From an uncultured Flavihumibacter sp. (GTDB taxonomy: Bacteria; Bacteroidota; Bacteroidia; Chitinophagales; Chitinophagaceae), in the NCBI GenBank assembly GCA_902168105.1, contig CABHOY010000042.1, positions 1 to 64,000 of the forward strand: 64,000 bases of DNA. The letters are read 5' to 3'. The notes under the pieces were generated by a model. The model saw only the letters and a program-made list of their open reading frames with translations. It was not told where the DNA came from and searched no databases. A program made the translations under genes and the position numbers. Below, piece by piece: positions 17,075-27,112 of this stretch (position 1 is the first letter of the stretch; every line of letters begins with the position of its first letter).

Positions 17075-18493
17075 TCATTGGCGGGAATATCCTGGATTCT
17101 GTTCAAGGTTTGTATTCAACTTCAAATCGTTAGATGGTATTTCGAAGAGTTGTTTATATGATTCCCAGGTGCCGCCTTTTAGTGGAGTGACCTTACTCAT
17201 TACTTCATTAATTTTTCCTGTTCTTTTCAGATCGAACCAACGATGCCCCCATTCTGTAAATAATTCAACCTGTCTTTCATGCAGTACGGCATCTGACAGT
17301 TGTGCGTAATTCACGGCATCCGTATCAGGTAATCCGGCCCTGTGACGTATTATATTCAGGTCTTCTCTCGCTCCATCAAGGTCTCCCAGATGTATCCGGG
17401 CTTCTGCCCTGATCAGGTATTGTTCCGCCAGTCTGAACACCATCAGATATTCCTGTGGGCCTGCATCACTGGGATATAGTTTGTATTTCGCCGGATAATA
17501 ATAGGTTACGCCATCCAGGGCTTTATTAATACCAATCCATTTCAGGTATCTCTGATCATTTTGTTCAAATGCTTCTAATAGAAAACTGCTTGCAATTACT
17601 GGCTTTTGAATGCTTGGACCGTTCTCCAATACGAAAAGCTCTGCGTCTAACGTGCTGGGGGGTGTTTTCCCGGTTTCTTTATTCGGTTGTAGTTGCCATA
17701 TCGCTTCCTTACTGTCCTTCAGGAAAACTTTATCAAGTGCAGTCGTATCATAGACAGCGGTATTAGTGATCAGTTGACTGGCCAATGCAGCCGCCTCCGT
17801 CCAGTTTTCTTTATATAAATAGACTCTGGATAGCAGGGCCCTGGCCACTGACTTATTGGGACGTACACGCTCATTGGTAACGGTGGCTATATTGGCTGCC
17901 ATATAATTATCAGATAGCAGGTCTATTGCCAATTTTAGGTCTGTAACCATTTGATTATATACTTCAGTAATGGACGTACGTTTGATCACGCTGTTTACTT
18001 TAACATTCGAACTAGTTATCAGTGGTACCTCGCCATATAAGTTAACGAGATGGAAATAAAAGAATGCTCTCAGGAAATATGCTTCGCCCGACAAATGATC
18101 TTTAGCCCTTGATGACAGGTGTATAGAATTAGAGAGTCTTTCTATAGCTACGTTGGTAGAGTATAGAAGCGTGTAAAATTGTGACCAGAAATCGTGTCTG
18201 GTATTATTCATATAGAAGCCGTTAAAACGATAGCCTGGCAGAGAGGCAATTTCATCAGACTGAAGCCCGGTATGGAGTGAGATGGAGCTGGTCCCCTGTG
18301 CGATCCCTTTATCCAGTTGCATGTCGTAAAATATACCGGATAACGCGCTTGCAGCGGTTATGTCATTTGCATACACCTGTTCTGAAAATATTTTGTCTGA
18401 GGTGGTACCAGGGTCCAGGAATTTTTCACATGAACAAAAAAGAGAAATTCCAAAGACAAGCAACACGGAGGTGATTATTTTATAAGTGTTCAT
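17075..18493 (-). CDS. SusD/RagB-family nutrient-binding lipoprotein
   Basis: A 472-residue outer-membrane lipoprotein that caps the SusC channel and binds the nutrient. The start at 18493 gives a signal peptide with lipobox-like 'LFCSC'. TPR-like helical sequence follows ('HLSSRAKDHLSGEAYFLRAFFYFHLVNLYGEVPLI' in role), which is the RagB/SusD N-terminal pattern. The C-terminal 'REDLNIIRHRAGLPDT' and 'HERQVELFTEWGHRWFDLKRTG' segments are the conserved SusD signature. It starts 11 bases after the SusC stop. The nearby ECF sigma/FecR pair and S9 peptidase suggest a peptide or protein substrate; this is inference. Confidence 0.92.
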   Translation of the reverse strand: MNTYKIITSVLLVFGISLFCSCEKFLDPGTTSDKIFSEQVYANDITAASALSGIFYDMQLDKGIAQGTSSISLHTGLQSDEIASLPGYRFNGFYMNNTRHDFWSQFYTLLYSTNVAIERLSNSIHLSSRAKDHLSGEAYFLRAFFYFHLVNLYGEVPLITSSNVKVNSVIKRTSITEVYNQMVTDLKLAIDLLSDNYMAANIATVTNERVRPNKSVARALLSRVYLYKENWTEAAALASQLITNTAVYDTTALDKVFLKDSKEAIWQLQPNKETGKTPPSTLDAELFVLENGPSIQKPVIASSFLLEAFEQNDQRYLKWIGINKALDGVTYYYPAKYKLYPSDAGPQEYLMVFRLAEQYLIRAEARIHLGDLDGAREDLNIIRHRAGLPDTDAVNYAQLSDAVLHERQVELFTEWGHRWFDLKRTGKINEVMSKVTPLKGGTWESYKQLFEIPSNDLKLNTNLEQNPGYSRQ

Positions 18494-18504
18494 GGGTAAT
18501 GTGA

Positions 18505-21500
18505 TTATAATGTTAAACGAAGTCCTAACGTATAAGTGGAGGCAGGTGGCAATACGACACTTGACTGGATCTCCGGATCCCAACCTGCATAATTTGTAAT
18601 TGTAAAAACATTCTGACCAGTAAAATAAATGATGCAGTCGGCTTTATTTTTTAATAGCTTTTTTAGTGCTGCTGGCTGCCAGTTTATGGTAATGTTCTTA
18701 CATCGTAAAAAAGAGGCATCACCAATAGCTTTGTTACTACTATTCCACAATGCGTAAAATGCGTTAGTGTTTGCGCCTGTCTGACCTGATAAGGGTACAG
18801 TTGCCTGGTCGCCTTCTCTCCGCCATCTATTCAGTACCTCCAATGGTGCATTGTTCATAATACCTGTTGAGAATTCGGAGGGGAATATTCTGTTAAATCC
18901 CTTCTGGTTGACATATTGAAAAAAGAGACTGACAGACAAACTCCGGTAGGTAAAGGTATTTTCAATGCCACCCTGAAAGACCGGAGTGGGGTCGAAAGTT
19001 GCTTTGGTCGCATCTGCGTTTTCATCGATCGGAACCGGACGTCCTTCGGGATCCGCGAATAATGGTAATCCATTGGCCGGGTTTATACCTAAAGATTGAT
19101 ATAATTCAACGGTTGTAATTGGTCTGCCTGTTTTTATCGATGCATTCGGGCCATTGTATGACTTCAGTTTGTTTTTGTTGGATGAATAGTTAACATTGGT
19201 CGTCCAGTTAAATTTTTTACCTTTAATATTCTGGGTTGCGAGACTCAATTCCCATCCGCTGTTGAGGATCAATGCAGGTAAATTCATCATAACAGAATTG
19301 GCGCCGGCAGTTATAGGCAACAGTTGCTGAGAGAGCTGATTGCTTGAACGGGTTGAGTATCGTGATATATTTATCAGTATTCTATCCCTGATAAAACCCA
19401 TTTCGAGACCGATCTCACCTTTTTTTGTTTTCTCCCATTCATAGTCGGGATTATACAGTCCTTCAACTCTGATAACTTTAGCGCCCTGATATAAACCGCG
19501 CTGGACTTTATATTGCTGGAATTGCTGGTAGTCTCCTATCTGATCATTACCTGTTATGCCATAGCTGGCTCGTAGTTTCCCAAAACTTAAGAACGGCATA
19601 CCTGTTTTGACCAGATCTTCTTCTGAGAAAATCCATCCTGCACCAACCGCTCCGAACGAGGCAAATCTTTTGTTGGCGCCAAAACGACTACTACCGTCTC
19701 TCCGGAATGACGCATTAAGTAAATATTTGTCATTCAATTTATAGCCTAACTGACAGAAGAGAGCCAGATATTTATAATTGCTGTTGGAAAAAATCAGGTC
19801 GTCGGTTTTCGCTGCGGCGGGGTTTTCAACTAAGGCATCATCATCAAAATCGCCAGTGAAAATATATTGTGTTTCCATTTTTCTTTCCAGGATGGTGATA
19901 CCTGTTAATGCCTGCAGGGTGCCTGGTCCTATCGTTTTTACATAAGAAAGCCGGGGCTCTGAGGTGAAGGTCCTTATCTTCGTTGTGGTGTAGGTCTTAT
20001 TGGCCGTTTCTGTACCCCATAAAGCAGGATCTGTTCCAGCAAGTAATTTGGTGTTGAAGGTGTTGTTCTGGACCTGATTAAATCCAAAATTTACTTTTAG
20101 ATCCAGCCCTGGTAAGATTGAATAAGATACATCCGCATTTGTGAGAATATTACTGGCATGTAATTCGATTTTTCTGGTACGTAGTAATGCGTAAGGATTT
20201 GTCCAGTTAAGATTTGTCCAGGTAGAATCTGCCCAGTTCAGTGAGCCGTCAGGAAGCAATGGTTCCGGGGCATTGGGAGGCAGGTAAATGTAACTGGCAA
20301 AATCAACACCAGGAAACTCATTAGTGTTTTTGGAGTAGCTACCTATAAAATTATACCTTAACTTTTTTGCAGGAGTATTGCCTGACAGGCTTATATGTAA
20401 TCCATGTTTCCCGAATGGAAATTTCCCCGGATTGACAGTGGTTTCGGTGTGTAAATTTCCTCCTATCAGATATTGAATATTGGAATTTCCTCCGGAAATT
20501 GAAGTTTGAACATCAGTGTATGTTGCCGTTTTACCAACTAGTTTTTCCTGCCAATCCGTATACCGGGTTGTATCCCAGCGCAATAAATCCGGTGCATTTT
20601 TGACAGTAGGGAGCTCGTTGTCGTTTATAAAGGCTTCCCTTCGCATTTCAAGATACTCCGGGGTAGAGAGCAGTTTTCTCTTTCTCTGTAGCTGTTGGAT
20701 GCCGCTGCTTATATTGATATTAATCTTTGTTTTACCCGCTTTGCCTTTCTTTGTTGTAATAAGAATGACACCATTTGCGCCGCGGCTGCCGTAGATGGAT
20801 GTAGCGTCGGCATCCTTTAGTACATCAACACTTTCTATATCCGAAGGATTCAGGAAATTTAATGCCGAAACGGACATTCCCATTGAGCCATAATTACCGA
20901 GGCCCGGAGCTACTATTGTTGATTCGTATGGAACACCATCAACAACAAATAAGGGCTGGGTACCACTATTAAGACTATTCTGTCCTCTGATCTGTACTTT
21001 AACGGCTCCGCCCTGAACACCTGTTGTTTGCGTGACCGTCATACCCGGAACTCTTCCCTGTAGGGCCAGCAGTGGATCTGATACTGGCTGTTTCGAAATA
21101 TCTTCACCTTTTATCTTAGTGATATTGCCAGTATTAAACCGTTTTGTAGTGGTGCTATAAGCCTGTACAACTGTTTCATCAAGCTTACCAACATGTTTTC
21201 TGAGTATGATATCCCCCAAATGATTTCTTCGCCTCAGGGAAATCCGTTGGTGTTCATAAGAAACACTTGAAACCGTTATTGAGTCTATACTAGTCAGGCC
21301 CTGGTAGTTGATCCTGAAGTTGCCGTTATTATCTGTTGCCGTACCTTTTTGGCTGCCTTTTATTAAGATGGTAGCACCTGGAATAGGGTCTCCCTCTTCA
21401 CTAATTACCCTCCCTGTGATATAACTGATAGTATTGGTTGCGGGGGATGTGTTCGTGGCGGGAGCTACTTTTTTTACAGTGATCGTACTGTCTTCATTTA

Positions 21501-21813
21501 TTACCCAGTCCAGTCCTCTCGGGGTAAGTAGTTCAGATTTTACTTTATCAAGTGTAGCGTTTTCGAAGTTTACTGATACGTTTTTAAATGGAGCCAGGTC
21601 TTCGTTCCTGAAATAAATGATCAGATCATTTTCTTTACCAATTTTAGTTAGGAGTTTGCCCAAAGGTTGGTTTTTCGCCGATACAGTTATTGCTTTTCCT
21701 GTCGGTTGAACCTGACGTAGTGTATTGCCAGTCAGATCCGAATGGAAACATAGCAATAGAGACGTCCAACACAGGCATAAGAAGCGATAGTTACGCTCGA
21801 ACATGCGATGCAT
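18505..21813 (-). CDS. SusC/RagA TonB-linked receptor with STN signalling domain
   Basis: A 1102-residue outer-membrane transporter. After a signal segment (about 10-30), residues about 40-115 form a Secretin/TonB short N-terminal (STN) domain ('VSAKNQPLGKLLTKIG' through 'GLDWVINEDSTITV'). This domain contacts FecR-type anti-sigma factors. A CarboxypepD_reg domain (about 129-205) follows, then the plug with the SusC signature 'SIYGSRGANGVILITTKKG', then the barrel ending 'TYTLGLRLTL'. Divergent ECF sigma and FecR genes start 400 bases away, the usual arrangement for substrate-induced signalling. An alternative start exists at 21804. Confidence 0.93.
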   Translation of the reverse strand: MHRMFERNYRFLCLCWTSLLLCFHSDLTGNTLRQVQPTGKAITVSAKNQPLGKLLTKIGKENDLIIYFRNEDLAPFKNVSVNFENATLDKVKSELLTPRGLDWVINEDSTITVKKVAPATNTSPATNTISYITGRVISEEGDPIPGATILIKGSQKGTATDNNGNFRINYQGLTSIDSITVSSVSYEHQRISLRRRNHLGDIILRKHVGKLDETVVQAYSTTTKRFNTGNITKIKGEDISKQPVSDPLLALQGRVPGMTVTQTTGVQGGAVKVQIRGQNSLNSGTQPLFVVDGVPYESTIVAPGLGNYGSMGMSVSALNFLNPSDIESVDVLKDADATSIYGSRGANGVILITTKKGKAGKTKININISSGIQQLQRKRKLLSTPEYLEMRREAFINDNELPTVKNAPDLLRWDTTRYTDWQEKLVGKTATYTDVQTSISGGNSNIQYLIGGNLHTETTVNPGKFPFGKHGLHISLSGNTPAKKLRYNFIGSYSKNTNEFPGVDFASYIYLPPNAPEPLLPDGSLNWADSTWTNLNWTNPYALLRTRKIELHASNILTNADVSYSILPGLDLKVNFGFNQVQNNTFNTKLLAGTDPALWGTETANKTYTTTKIRTFTSEPRLSYVKTIGPGTLQALTGITILERKMETQYIFTGDFDDDALVENPAAAKTDDLIFSNSNYKYLALFCQLGYKLNDKYLLNASFRRDGSSRFGANKRFASFGAVGAGWIFSEEDLVKTGMPFLSFGKLRASYGITGNDQIGDYQQFQQYKVQRGLYQGAKVIRVEGLYNPDYEWEKTKKGEIGLEMGFIRDRILINISRYSTRSSNQLSQQLLPITAGANSVMMNLPALILNSGWELSLATQNIKGKKFNWTTNVNYSSNKNKLKSYNGPNASIKTGRPITTVELYQSLGINPANGLPLFADPEGRPVPIDENADATKATFDPTPVFQGGIENTFTYRSLSVSLFFQYVNQKGFNRIFPSEFSTGIMNNAPLEVLNRWRREGDQATVPLSGQTGANTNAFYALWNSSNKAIGDASFLRCKNITINWQPAALKKLLKNKADCIIYFTGQNVFTITNYAGWDPEIQSSVVLPPASTYTLGLRLTL

Positions 21814-22218
21814 AAAGATTGTTTTGTACGTTAAAAAATCTATGACTCAAGCCACAGTTACAAGTTGGTCATTCAGAAGGAAATGGTTGATTAGCTAGTA
21901 AATGCCCGTTGGCATCAAGACCTCTCATTCACCGAGTGTCACGGTAATCAGTGAATAAGTTGGTTGGTTTTTGTTCAATTATAGGTGATATTTACACTTA
22001 TTAAACGCAGAATCAATCATTGAGGTAACGTGCTGAATTTGTTAATGAATTTGTTAATAATAAAATTTTTGTTATCATAATGACAATTACATATACTATA
22101 AATTTTTTTTCCTAAGACGAAAAAGTTGTTATTTTGTTTCAGGGACAACACTGCTAGCTTTTATACCTATGTGCATTACTTAATATGCGTAAATTATTTT
22201 ATAAACCAACCTGGTATT
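21814..22218. other. Divergent intergenic region between SusC and ECF sigma genes
   Basis: About 405 bases without a convincing gene. Bases 22000-22120 are strongly AT-rich and presumably hold the outward promoters. No exact TAnnTTTG box was found in a useful position, which would suit alternative-sigma control of susC. Confidence 0.5.
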
Positions 22219-22767
22219 ATGAAAAGCGGGAATGCTAAACCTACTAATGCAATTTTGAGTGGTTTAAAAAATGGAGATCAACACGCGCTGGAAGAACTTC
22301 TGTCAATGTACCGTGAAGCACTTGTAGCCTCTGCCTATGTAATACTGGGCGATACTGCGGAAGCGGAAGACGTTGTACAGGAAGTGTTTCTTAAATTATG
22401 GGACAAACGTGCTACCCTTGAGCCGGATAGCCAAATCGAGAACTTTCTGTTTACGGTTGTTTCTAATCATTGCTTTTCAGTTTTGCGAAAGCAAAAAAGT
22501 CTTAAACTTAAGGAGGCAAAGTTTTTCTATGGACTAGTGGGCAGTTATAACGGCAGTCCACTCGAAAACGCGGAGCTGAACCGGCAACTGTGGACTGCCA
22601 TATCAGCCCTTCCTCCTGCGGAACAGAAATATTTCCTCCTGTCATATCTGGATGGGGAAAGCCACAAGGAAATAGCGGAAAGAAACAATATAACAACTCA
22701 GGTTGTCAAAAATGCGGTGTGGAAAGCACTGCAGAAATTACGCGAGAAATTAAAAGGAAAAGTTTAG
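22219..22767 (+). CDS. ECF-family RNA polymerase sigma factor (Bacteroidota type)
   Basis: A 182-residue sigma-70-like factor. Region 2 includes 'DTAEAEDVVQEVFLKLWDKR' (in role) with the conserved D-x-EDVVQEVF-LW motif. Region 4 is the C-terminal HTH 'DGESHKEIAERNNITTQVVKNAVWKALQKLR' (in role). The ATG at 22219 begins the folded part; the longer frame from 22126 adds a non-conserved leader. The FecR anti-sigma gene follows by 51 bases. It likely directs transcription of the divergent susC-susD pair once the STN domain signals to FecR. Confidence 0.9.
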   Translation: MKSGNAKPTNAILSGLKNGDQHALEELLSMYREALVASAYVILGDTAEAEDVVQEVFLKLWDKRATLEPDSQIENFLFTVVSNHCFSVLRKQKSLKLKEAKFFYGLVGSYNGSPLENAELNRQLWTAISALPPAEQKYFLLSYLDGESHKEIAERNNITTQVVKNAVWKALQKLREKLKGKV

Positions 22768-22818
22768 CTGAAATTTAGCACGTTACCTTACATGCCTTTT
22801 TAGCGTTATTTAGTTATC

Positions 22819-23952
22819 ATGAATATAGACCTCGAGCTCATAGAGCAGCTGGTAATAAAAGAGTTTTATGGAATAATTACGGAGGAGGAAAAAGCTGAAC
22901 TTGAGGATGCTACAGATCGGTTCCCCGAAGCATGGAGCAGGCAGCAGGAAGTCAAAAGAAAACTGGAAAGTGATGAGTTAAAAAGCTATCTGGAAGAACA
23001 TACTGATGAAGAGCAATTCCTGAAACTTACACAGCGTATCCGCCAAAACCAGCGACGACGAAACATTGTGACGATTTCCTCTTTTGCAGCCGCCGCAGCT
23101 GTTCTGTGTTTCTTTGCCATCTGGTATATTACACGAAGAGATGTTCCCGATGGCAATATGACAGGCATTGCATCCATAGTGTTACCCAAGGATACTGTTA
23201 TCCTTGAACTGCCCAATGAACAAAAGATCCTTCTTGGCGATGGCAGGCAGCAAATAAATGCCGGTAACATACACATCAGCACGGAAACCAATGTGCTGAC
23301 CTATCAAACCAAAACAACGAATAAGGCGGATTTAGCTGCTATAACAGTACCTGCAGGAAAAGAGTACAAAGTTTATCTTAGTGATAGTAGCATCGTGCAT
23401 ATGAATTCCATGAGCAAAATGACATTCCCTCTGCAGTTTTCAGGCGATAGCCGCGAAATTACAATATCGGGTGAAGCTTTTATGGAAGTAAAACCTCGGA
23501 CTGAACCATTCATTGTACATCTTCCTAAAGGTACAATACAAGTATTAGGTACTTCATTCAATGTAAATACATACGATGAGGAAGAGCGAATATCATTGGT
23601 GAGCGGGGGCGTTAAAGTATTGAGCGATGATGACAGTCTTATGCTGAAAATAGGACGGGAGGCCGTTATTGTAGAAGGTGCTATAAAGGACCATGGCTTT
23701 GATAAGGAAAAAGTATTAGGCTGGCGGAATGGCGAGTATGAAGTTGATAATCTGACTATCCGGGAAATATGTAAAGTGTTATTCAGGATCTATGGTGTAA
23801 ATGTAATGGTCGATAACGATCAGGTAGCTGAACTACGTTTTTCCGGTAAGATAAAAAGATCTAAATCCATAGAATCATTTTTAAATGGCCTAAAAGTTAC
23901 TAATTACATTAACTATTTTCGTGACTCCGAAGGCGTCTTCCACATTAAATAG
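22819..23952 (+). CDS. FecR-family anti-sigma factor
   Basis: A 377-residue inner-membrane protein. The cytoplasmic N terminus (1-83) would bind the sigma factor; one membrane span lies at about 84-104 (SSFAAAAAVLCFFAIW). The periplasmic FecR domain ('TVPAGKEYKVYLSDSSIVHMN', 'VQVLGTSFNVNTYDEEERISLVSGGV' in role) occupies about 170-270. A C-terminal DUF4974-like domain (about 305-375, 'LTIREICKVLFRIYGVNV') is thought to contact the receptor STN domain. It is the second gene after the sigma factor and divergent from susC. Confidence 0.9.
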   Translation: MNIDLELIEQLVIKEFYGIITEEEKAELEDATDRFPEAWSRQQEVKRKLESDELKSYLEEHTDEEQFLKLTQRIRQNQRRRNIVTISSFAAAAAVLCFFAIWYITRRDVPDGNMTGIASIVLPKDTVILELPNEQKILLGDGRQQINAGNIHISTETNVLTYQTKTTNKADLAAITVPAGKEYKVYLSDSSIVHMNSMSKMTFPLQFSGDSREITISGEAFMEVKPRTEPFIVHLPKGTIQVLGTSFNVNTYDEEERISLVSGGVKVLSDDDSLMLKIGREAVIVEGAIKDHGFDKEKVLGWRNGEYEVDNLTIREICKVLFRIYGVNVMVDNDQVAELRFSGKIKRSKSIESFLNGLKVTNYINYFRDSEGVFHIK

Positions 23953-24064
23953 ATCCCTCCCAATATAATATTTGAATTGACCATTGCTTACTGCTATGCT
24001 ATTTCATGGCAGATGTATATATTTAATACGCATTCCCTCATTAGTTAGCTAACCTCAAAACGTC

Positions 24065-26674
24065 ATGAAAAGCTTTTGTTTTTGTATGATCCTGCTATTG
24101 CTCACAGATAGCGATATAAATGCACAGAAAGCACCTGTCACGAATGAATCCTATAAAAGCTGGACTACACTTTATGATTATCATATTTCTGATGATGGAA
24201 ATTATGTGCTTTACAGGTATGGGAGCGAGCCTGGAAAAGATACGACAATACTACAGTCTGTCAATGGCCAGTATAAAAAGATAATGGCATCCGTAAGTGA
24301 TGCGAAATTTATTGATGGTGGAACGTATGTATTGTTCACGATTGATAAAGGCATTGGTCTTTTAAATACCGGAGGAAAAGAGATGCGATGTATAGATAGC
24401 GCTTTCGATGCCCGTTACTATTCTATAAGAGGTGCTAAGTGGCTTTTCTATCTGAAAGGCGGGAGTCTTATACAGGAGGAACTATACAGTCAAAAGAAAT
24501 TGTCCTACAATAGTGCGCGGCGATATTGGCTGAGTGAATCCGGCAATGTTTTAGTGTATATGTCGGATAACAGTATAAACAGGGTAGACCTTGTTACTGA
24601 AAAATCAAATGTCATATACAAGGGGAAATTACCAGATGATATATCCATTGACAACAATGGGCAGCAATTGGCTTTCTTACATAAAAAGGGAGATGAATAC
24701 AGTGTTTATTATTACAAAGCAGGAATGGACACTGCAGTGCCAAAAATTATTAATAGCAGTGCGGGCATAAAAGCGACTTATTACATCGGTAATGAGCCAC
24801 CCCGTTTTACAAAAGATGGTAAAACTATATTATTCAGATTAGGGCAACGACCGGTTCCACTGGACAGTGACACAGTGGTCATTGCTACCAATGTTGACGT
24901 ATGGAGTTATCAGGATGTCTATCTTCAATCGAATCAGGCCTATACTACGTCCGGAAGAAAGAACAGGAAGTTCAGCGCAGCGTTTAATTTATCTCAAAAT
25001 ATACTCTTCCAGATAGAGGATGAAGACACCATTTTAGCGAGCTTTATAAATAAGCAGTATGCCCTCTTACGCCCTGCTGATCATTCTGCCGATATATATC
25101 AACGTGCAGGTCTGGGTGATCCCTATGATGTAATCTCTCTCCGGGATGGCACACGAAAGACGGTAGCGGTCAATAAAATTAATCTGGCATTATCTCCCGA
25201 TGAACAATATATATATTGGTTTGATACTACTGATAAGCATTACCATACTTATGAACTTGCAACGGGTATAAGAAGGAATATTTCAAGAGATATTTCTGCG
25301 CCTTTGGAAAGTGGCGACAACATATCGAATGCGTCGGGTCCTATTGGTACAGCCGGGTGGCTGAAGGATGATATTGCATTGCTGATATATAGTCAATATG
25401 ATATTTGGCAGGTTGACCCATCCGGGAAGAAACAGGCTATTAATCTGACAGGTGGTTATGGGGCCAAACATCATGTATTATTGAGGGCAGGTATAGGGGA
25501 GGAGGAATTGAAGAGGACAGGGTTGAATGATCCAATACCGGTTGCGGGGTTAGATGAGGACTCCAAAAGAAATGGCTTTTTCATGATCAGGACGGGCAGG
25601 GAAAATCAACTTGTTTATCGTGAGCTTGACAACTGCCTCTATTATTTTCCTAACTTATTTGTTGATCATCCGGCTGCACCCATTAAGGCTGCAAAGGCGA
25701 ATACTTACCTGTTAACAATGCAAGACGCGTCGGCAGCTCCGAATCTGGTAGTCAGCCATGATCTAAAGGTATTCAGGCAATTATCCGGAATTGTTCCCCA
25801 GGCCGGGTACAATTGGATGAAGGCTACTATACATCATTGGCTGTCGCCTGATGGAAAGAAAGCAACGGGGATATTGTATCAGCCGGAGGACTTTGATAGT
25901 AGCCGGACCTATCCGGTTATTTACAACTTCTATGAGTCGAGAAGTAATGAGTTACACCGGTTCTGGTCTCCTACGTTATCTAACGGACAGTTATCCATTC
26001 CGTGGTATGTTAGCAATGGCTATCTTGTATTTGTTCCTGATATCAGTTTCAGAACGGGAAAGCTAAGTGAAGATGTAACAGCTATTATTAATTCCTCGGT
26101 AGATTATCTGCAAAAGTACAAGTGGGTGGATATTCGAAGAATGGGAGTACAGGGGCATAGTTTCGCAGGGTATGTTACAAATCTGCTTGCGTCACAGACC
26201 AATCTGTTTGCTGCTGCGCAATCGACAGCGGGTTTGTCTGATATGATTGTAGAGTATGCAGGATTAGGTTTTGGTGGGAAAAGCCTCATAGAGATGACTG
26301 AACAGGGGCAACTGAAAATGGGAAATGCTCCATGGGAAACGCCGGAAGTTTATAAGGCTAATTCTATCATTTACACGCTGGATAAATCTTCGACACCGTT
26401 GTTATTAGCACATAACAAAGAAGATGGCATAGTACCTTTTGCTCATTCACTATTGCTCTTTAATGCGCTGCGGCGGCTGAATAAACCTGTCTGGATGCTG
26501 CAATATGATGGTGAAGGCCATATACTGGATGCAGAAACCACCCGTCTCGATTACGCCATACGTCAGCAGCAATTCTTTAACTATTACTTAAAAGGTGGTC
26601 CGCTTCCTTTCTGGATGAAAAAAAGCATGCCTTATTCATACAAAGGTCTCCGGTCAGGTCTCAGCACCAGATAA
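24065..26674 (+). CDS. Exported S9-family (prolyl oligopeptidase-type) serine peptidase
   Basis: An 869-residue peptidase with a Sec signal (about 1-20, ending DINAQ). An N-terminal beta-propeller of WD-like blades covers about 30-580. The C-terminal alpha/beta-hydrolase has Ser699 in GHSFAG, Asp787 in NKEDGIVPF and His819 in EGHIL. All three catalytic residues are present. It follows the FecR gene by 112 bases in the same direction and is probably coregulated with the sigma/FecR/SusCD unit, giving peptide cleavage plus uptake. S9 enzymes can be aminopeptidases or endopeptidases; which applies is not decided by sequence. Confidence 0.88.
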   Translation: MKSFCFCMILLLLTDSDINAQKAPVTNESYKSWTTLYDYHISDDGNYVLYRYGSEPGKDTTILQSVNGQYKKIMASVSDAKFIDGGTYVLFTIDKGIGLLNTGGKEMRCIDSAFDARYYSIRGAKWLFYLKGGSLIQEELYSQKKLSYNSARRYWLSESGNVLVYMSDNSINRVDLVTEKSNVIYKGKLPDDISIDNNGQQLAFLHKKGDEYSVYYYKAGMDTAVPKIINSSAGIKATYYIGNEPPRFTKDGKTILFRLGQRPVPLDSDTVVIATNVDVWSYQDVYLQSNQAYTTSGRKNRKFSAAFNLSQNILFQIEDEDTILASFINKQYALLRPADHSADIYQRAGLGDPYDVISLRDGTRKTVAVNKINLALSPDEQYIYWFDTTDKHYHTYELATGIRRNISRDISAPLESGDNISNASGPIGTAGWLKDDIALLIYSQYDIWQVDPSGKKQAINLTGGYGAKHHVLLRAGIGEEELKRTGLNDPIPVAGLDEDSKRNGFFMIRTGRENQLVYRELDNCLYYFPNLFVDHPAAPIKAAKANTYLLTMQDASAAPNLVVSHDLKVFRQLSGIVPQAGYNWMKATIHHWLSPDGKKATGILYQPEDFDSSRTYPVIYNFYESRSNELHRFWSPTLSNGQLSIPWYVSNGYLVFVPDISFRTGKLSEDVTAIINSSVDYLQKYKWVDIRRMGVQGHSFAGYVTNLLASQTNLFAAAQSTAGLSDMIVEYAGLGFGGKSLIEMTEQGQLKMGNAPWETPEVYKANSIIYTLDKSSTPLLLAHNKEDGIVPFAHSLLLFNALRRLNKPVWMLQYDGEGHILDAETTRLDYAIRQQQFFNYYLKGGPLPFWMKKSMPYSYKGLRSGLSTR

Positions 26675-26685
26675 TTTTTGTGCTA

Positions 26686-27036
26686 TTAAAAGTAGGTCAC
26701 TACCCGCGTCAGTGTTAATGTAGCGTCATAAGTGAGGATGGAGGCCGTAAGGCCGGAGCCGTCCGTAGCGGTCGCTACCACAGTGAAAGGGGGAAGGAAA
26801 GCTGTCGTCTTATAAACCATTGACGTTTCGCCTGTTGTCGATATGAATAGTGTGGCGCCGGTACTTGTATATAGGAGTCCATATGTTGCATATACCCTGC
26901 CATTTGCTGATATAGTGAGAACGTCTGTAGTCTGCCAGACAGGATACCCTGTAAACCTGTGTATGCTGAATGCGAGTATACCTGCCATTAAAGAGAGCAG
27001 GCCAAGACAAAGCAGTATAAATTTAGCGGATCTCAT
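26686..27036 (-). CDS. Small exported protein, paralogue A
   Basis: A 116-residue protein from the ATG at 27036 (MRSAKFILL), with one hydrophobic N-terminal segment (about 5-26) acting as signal or anchor. The mature part is Thr/Ser-rich and beta-strand-like: 'PVWQTTDVLTISANGR', 'YTSTGATLFISTTG', then 'TATDGSGLT' near the end. It is clearly paralogous to the next gene: both share 'GNPIWQPTDVL'-type, 'LYTSTGATLF', 'VIATATDGSG' and 'ATLILTLVT' segments. Similar short proteins occur in tandem in Chitinophagaceae. Function not recognised. Confidence 0.65.
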   Translation of the reverse strand: MRSAKFILLCLGLLSLMAGILAFSIHRFTGYPVWQTTDVLTISANGRVYATYGLLYTSTGATLFISTTGETSMVYKTTAFLPPFTVVATATDGSGLTASILTYDATLTLTRVVTYF

Positions 27037-27112
27037 GCTATCGGATTTACAGGTATAGAAGATCAACCGGGCTGTAAGTGCCCGGCTGATCTAAAGAATT
27101 TATTACCTGGCA

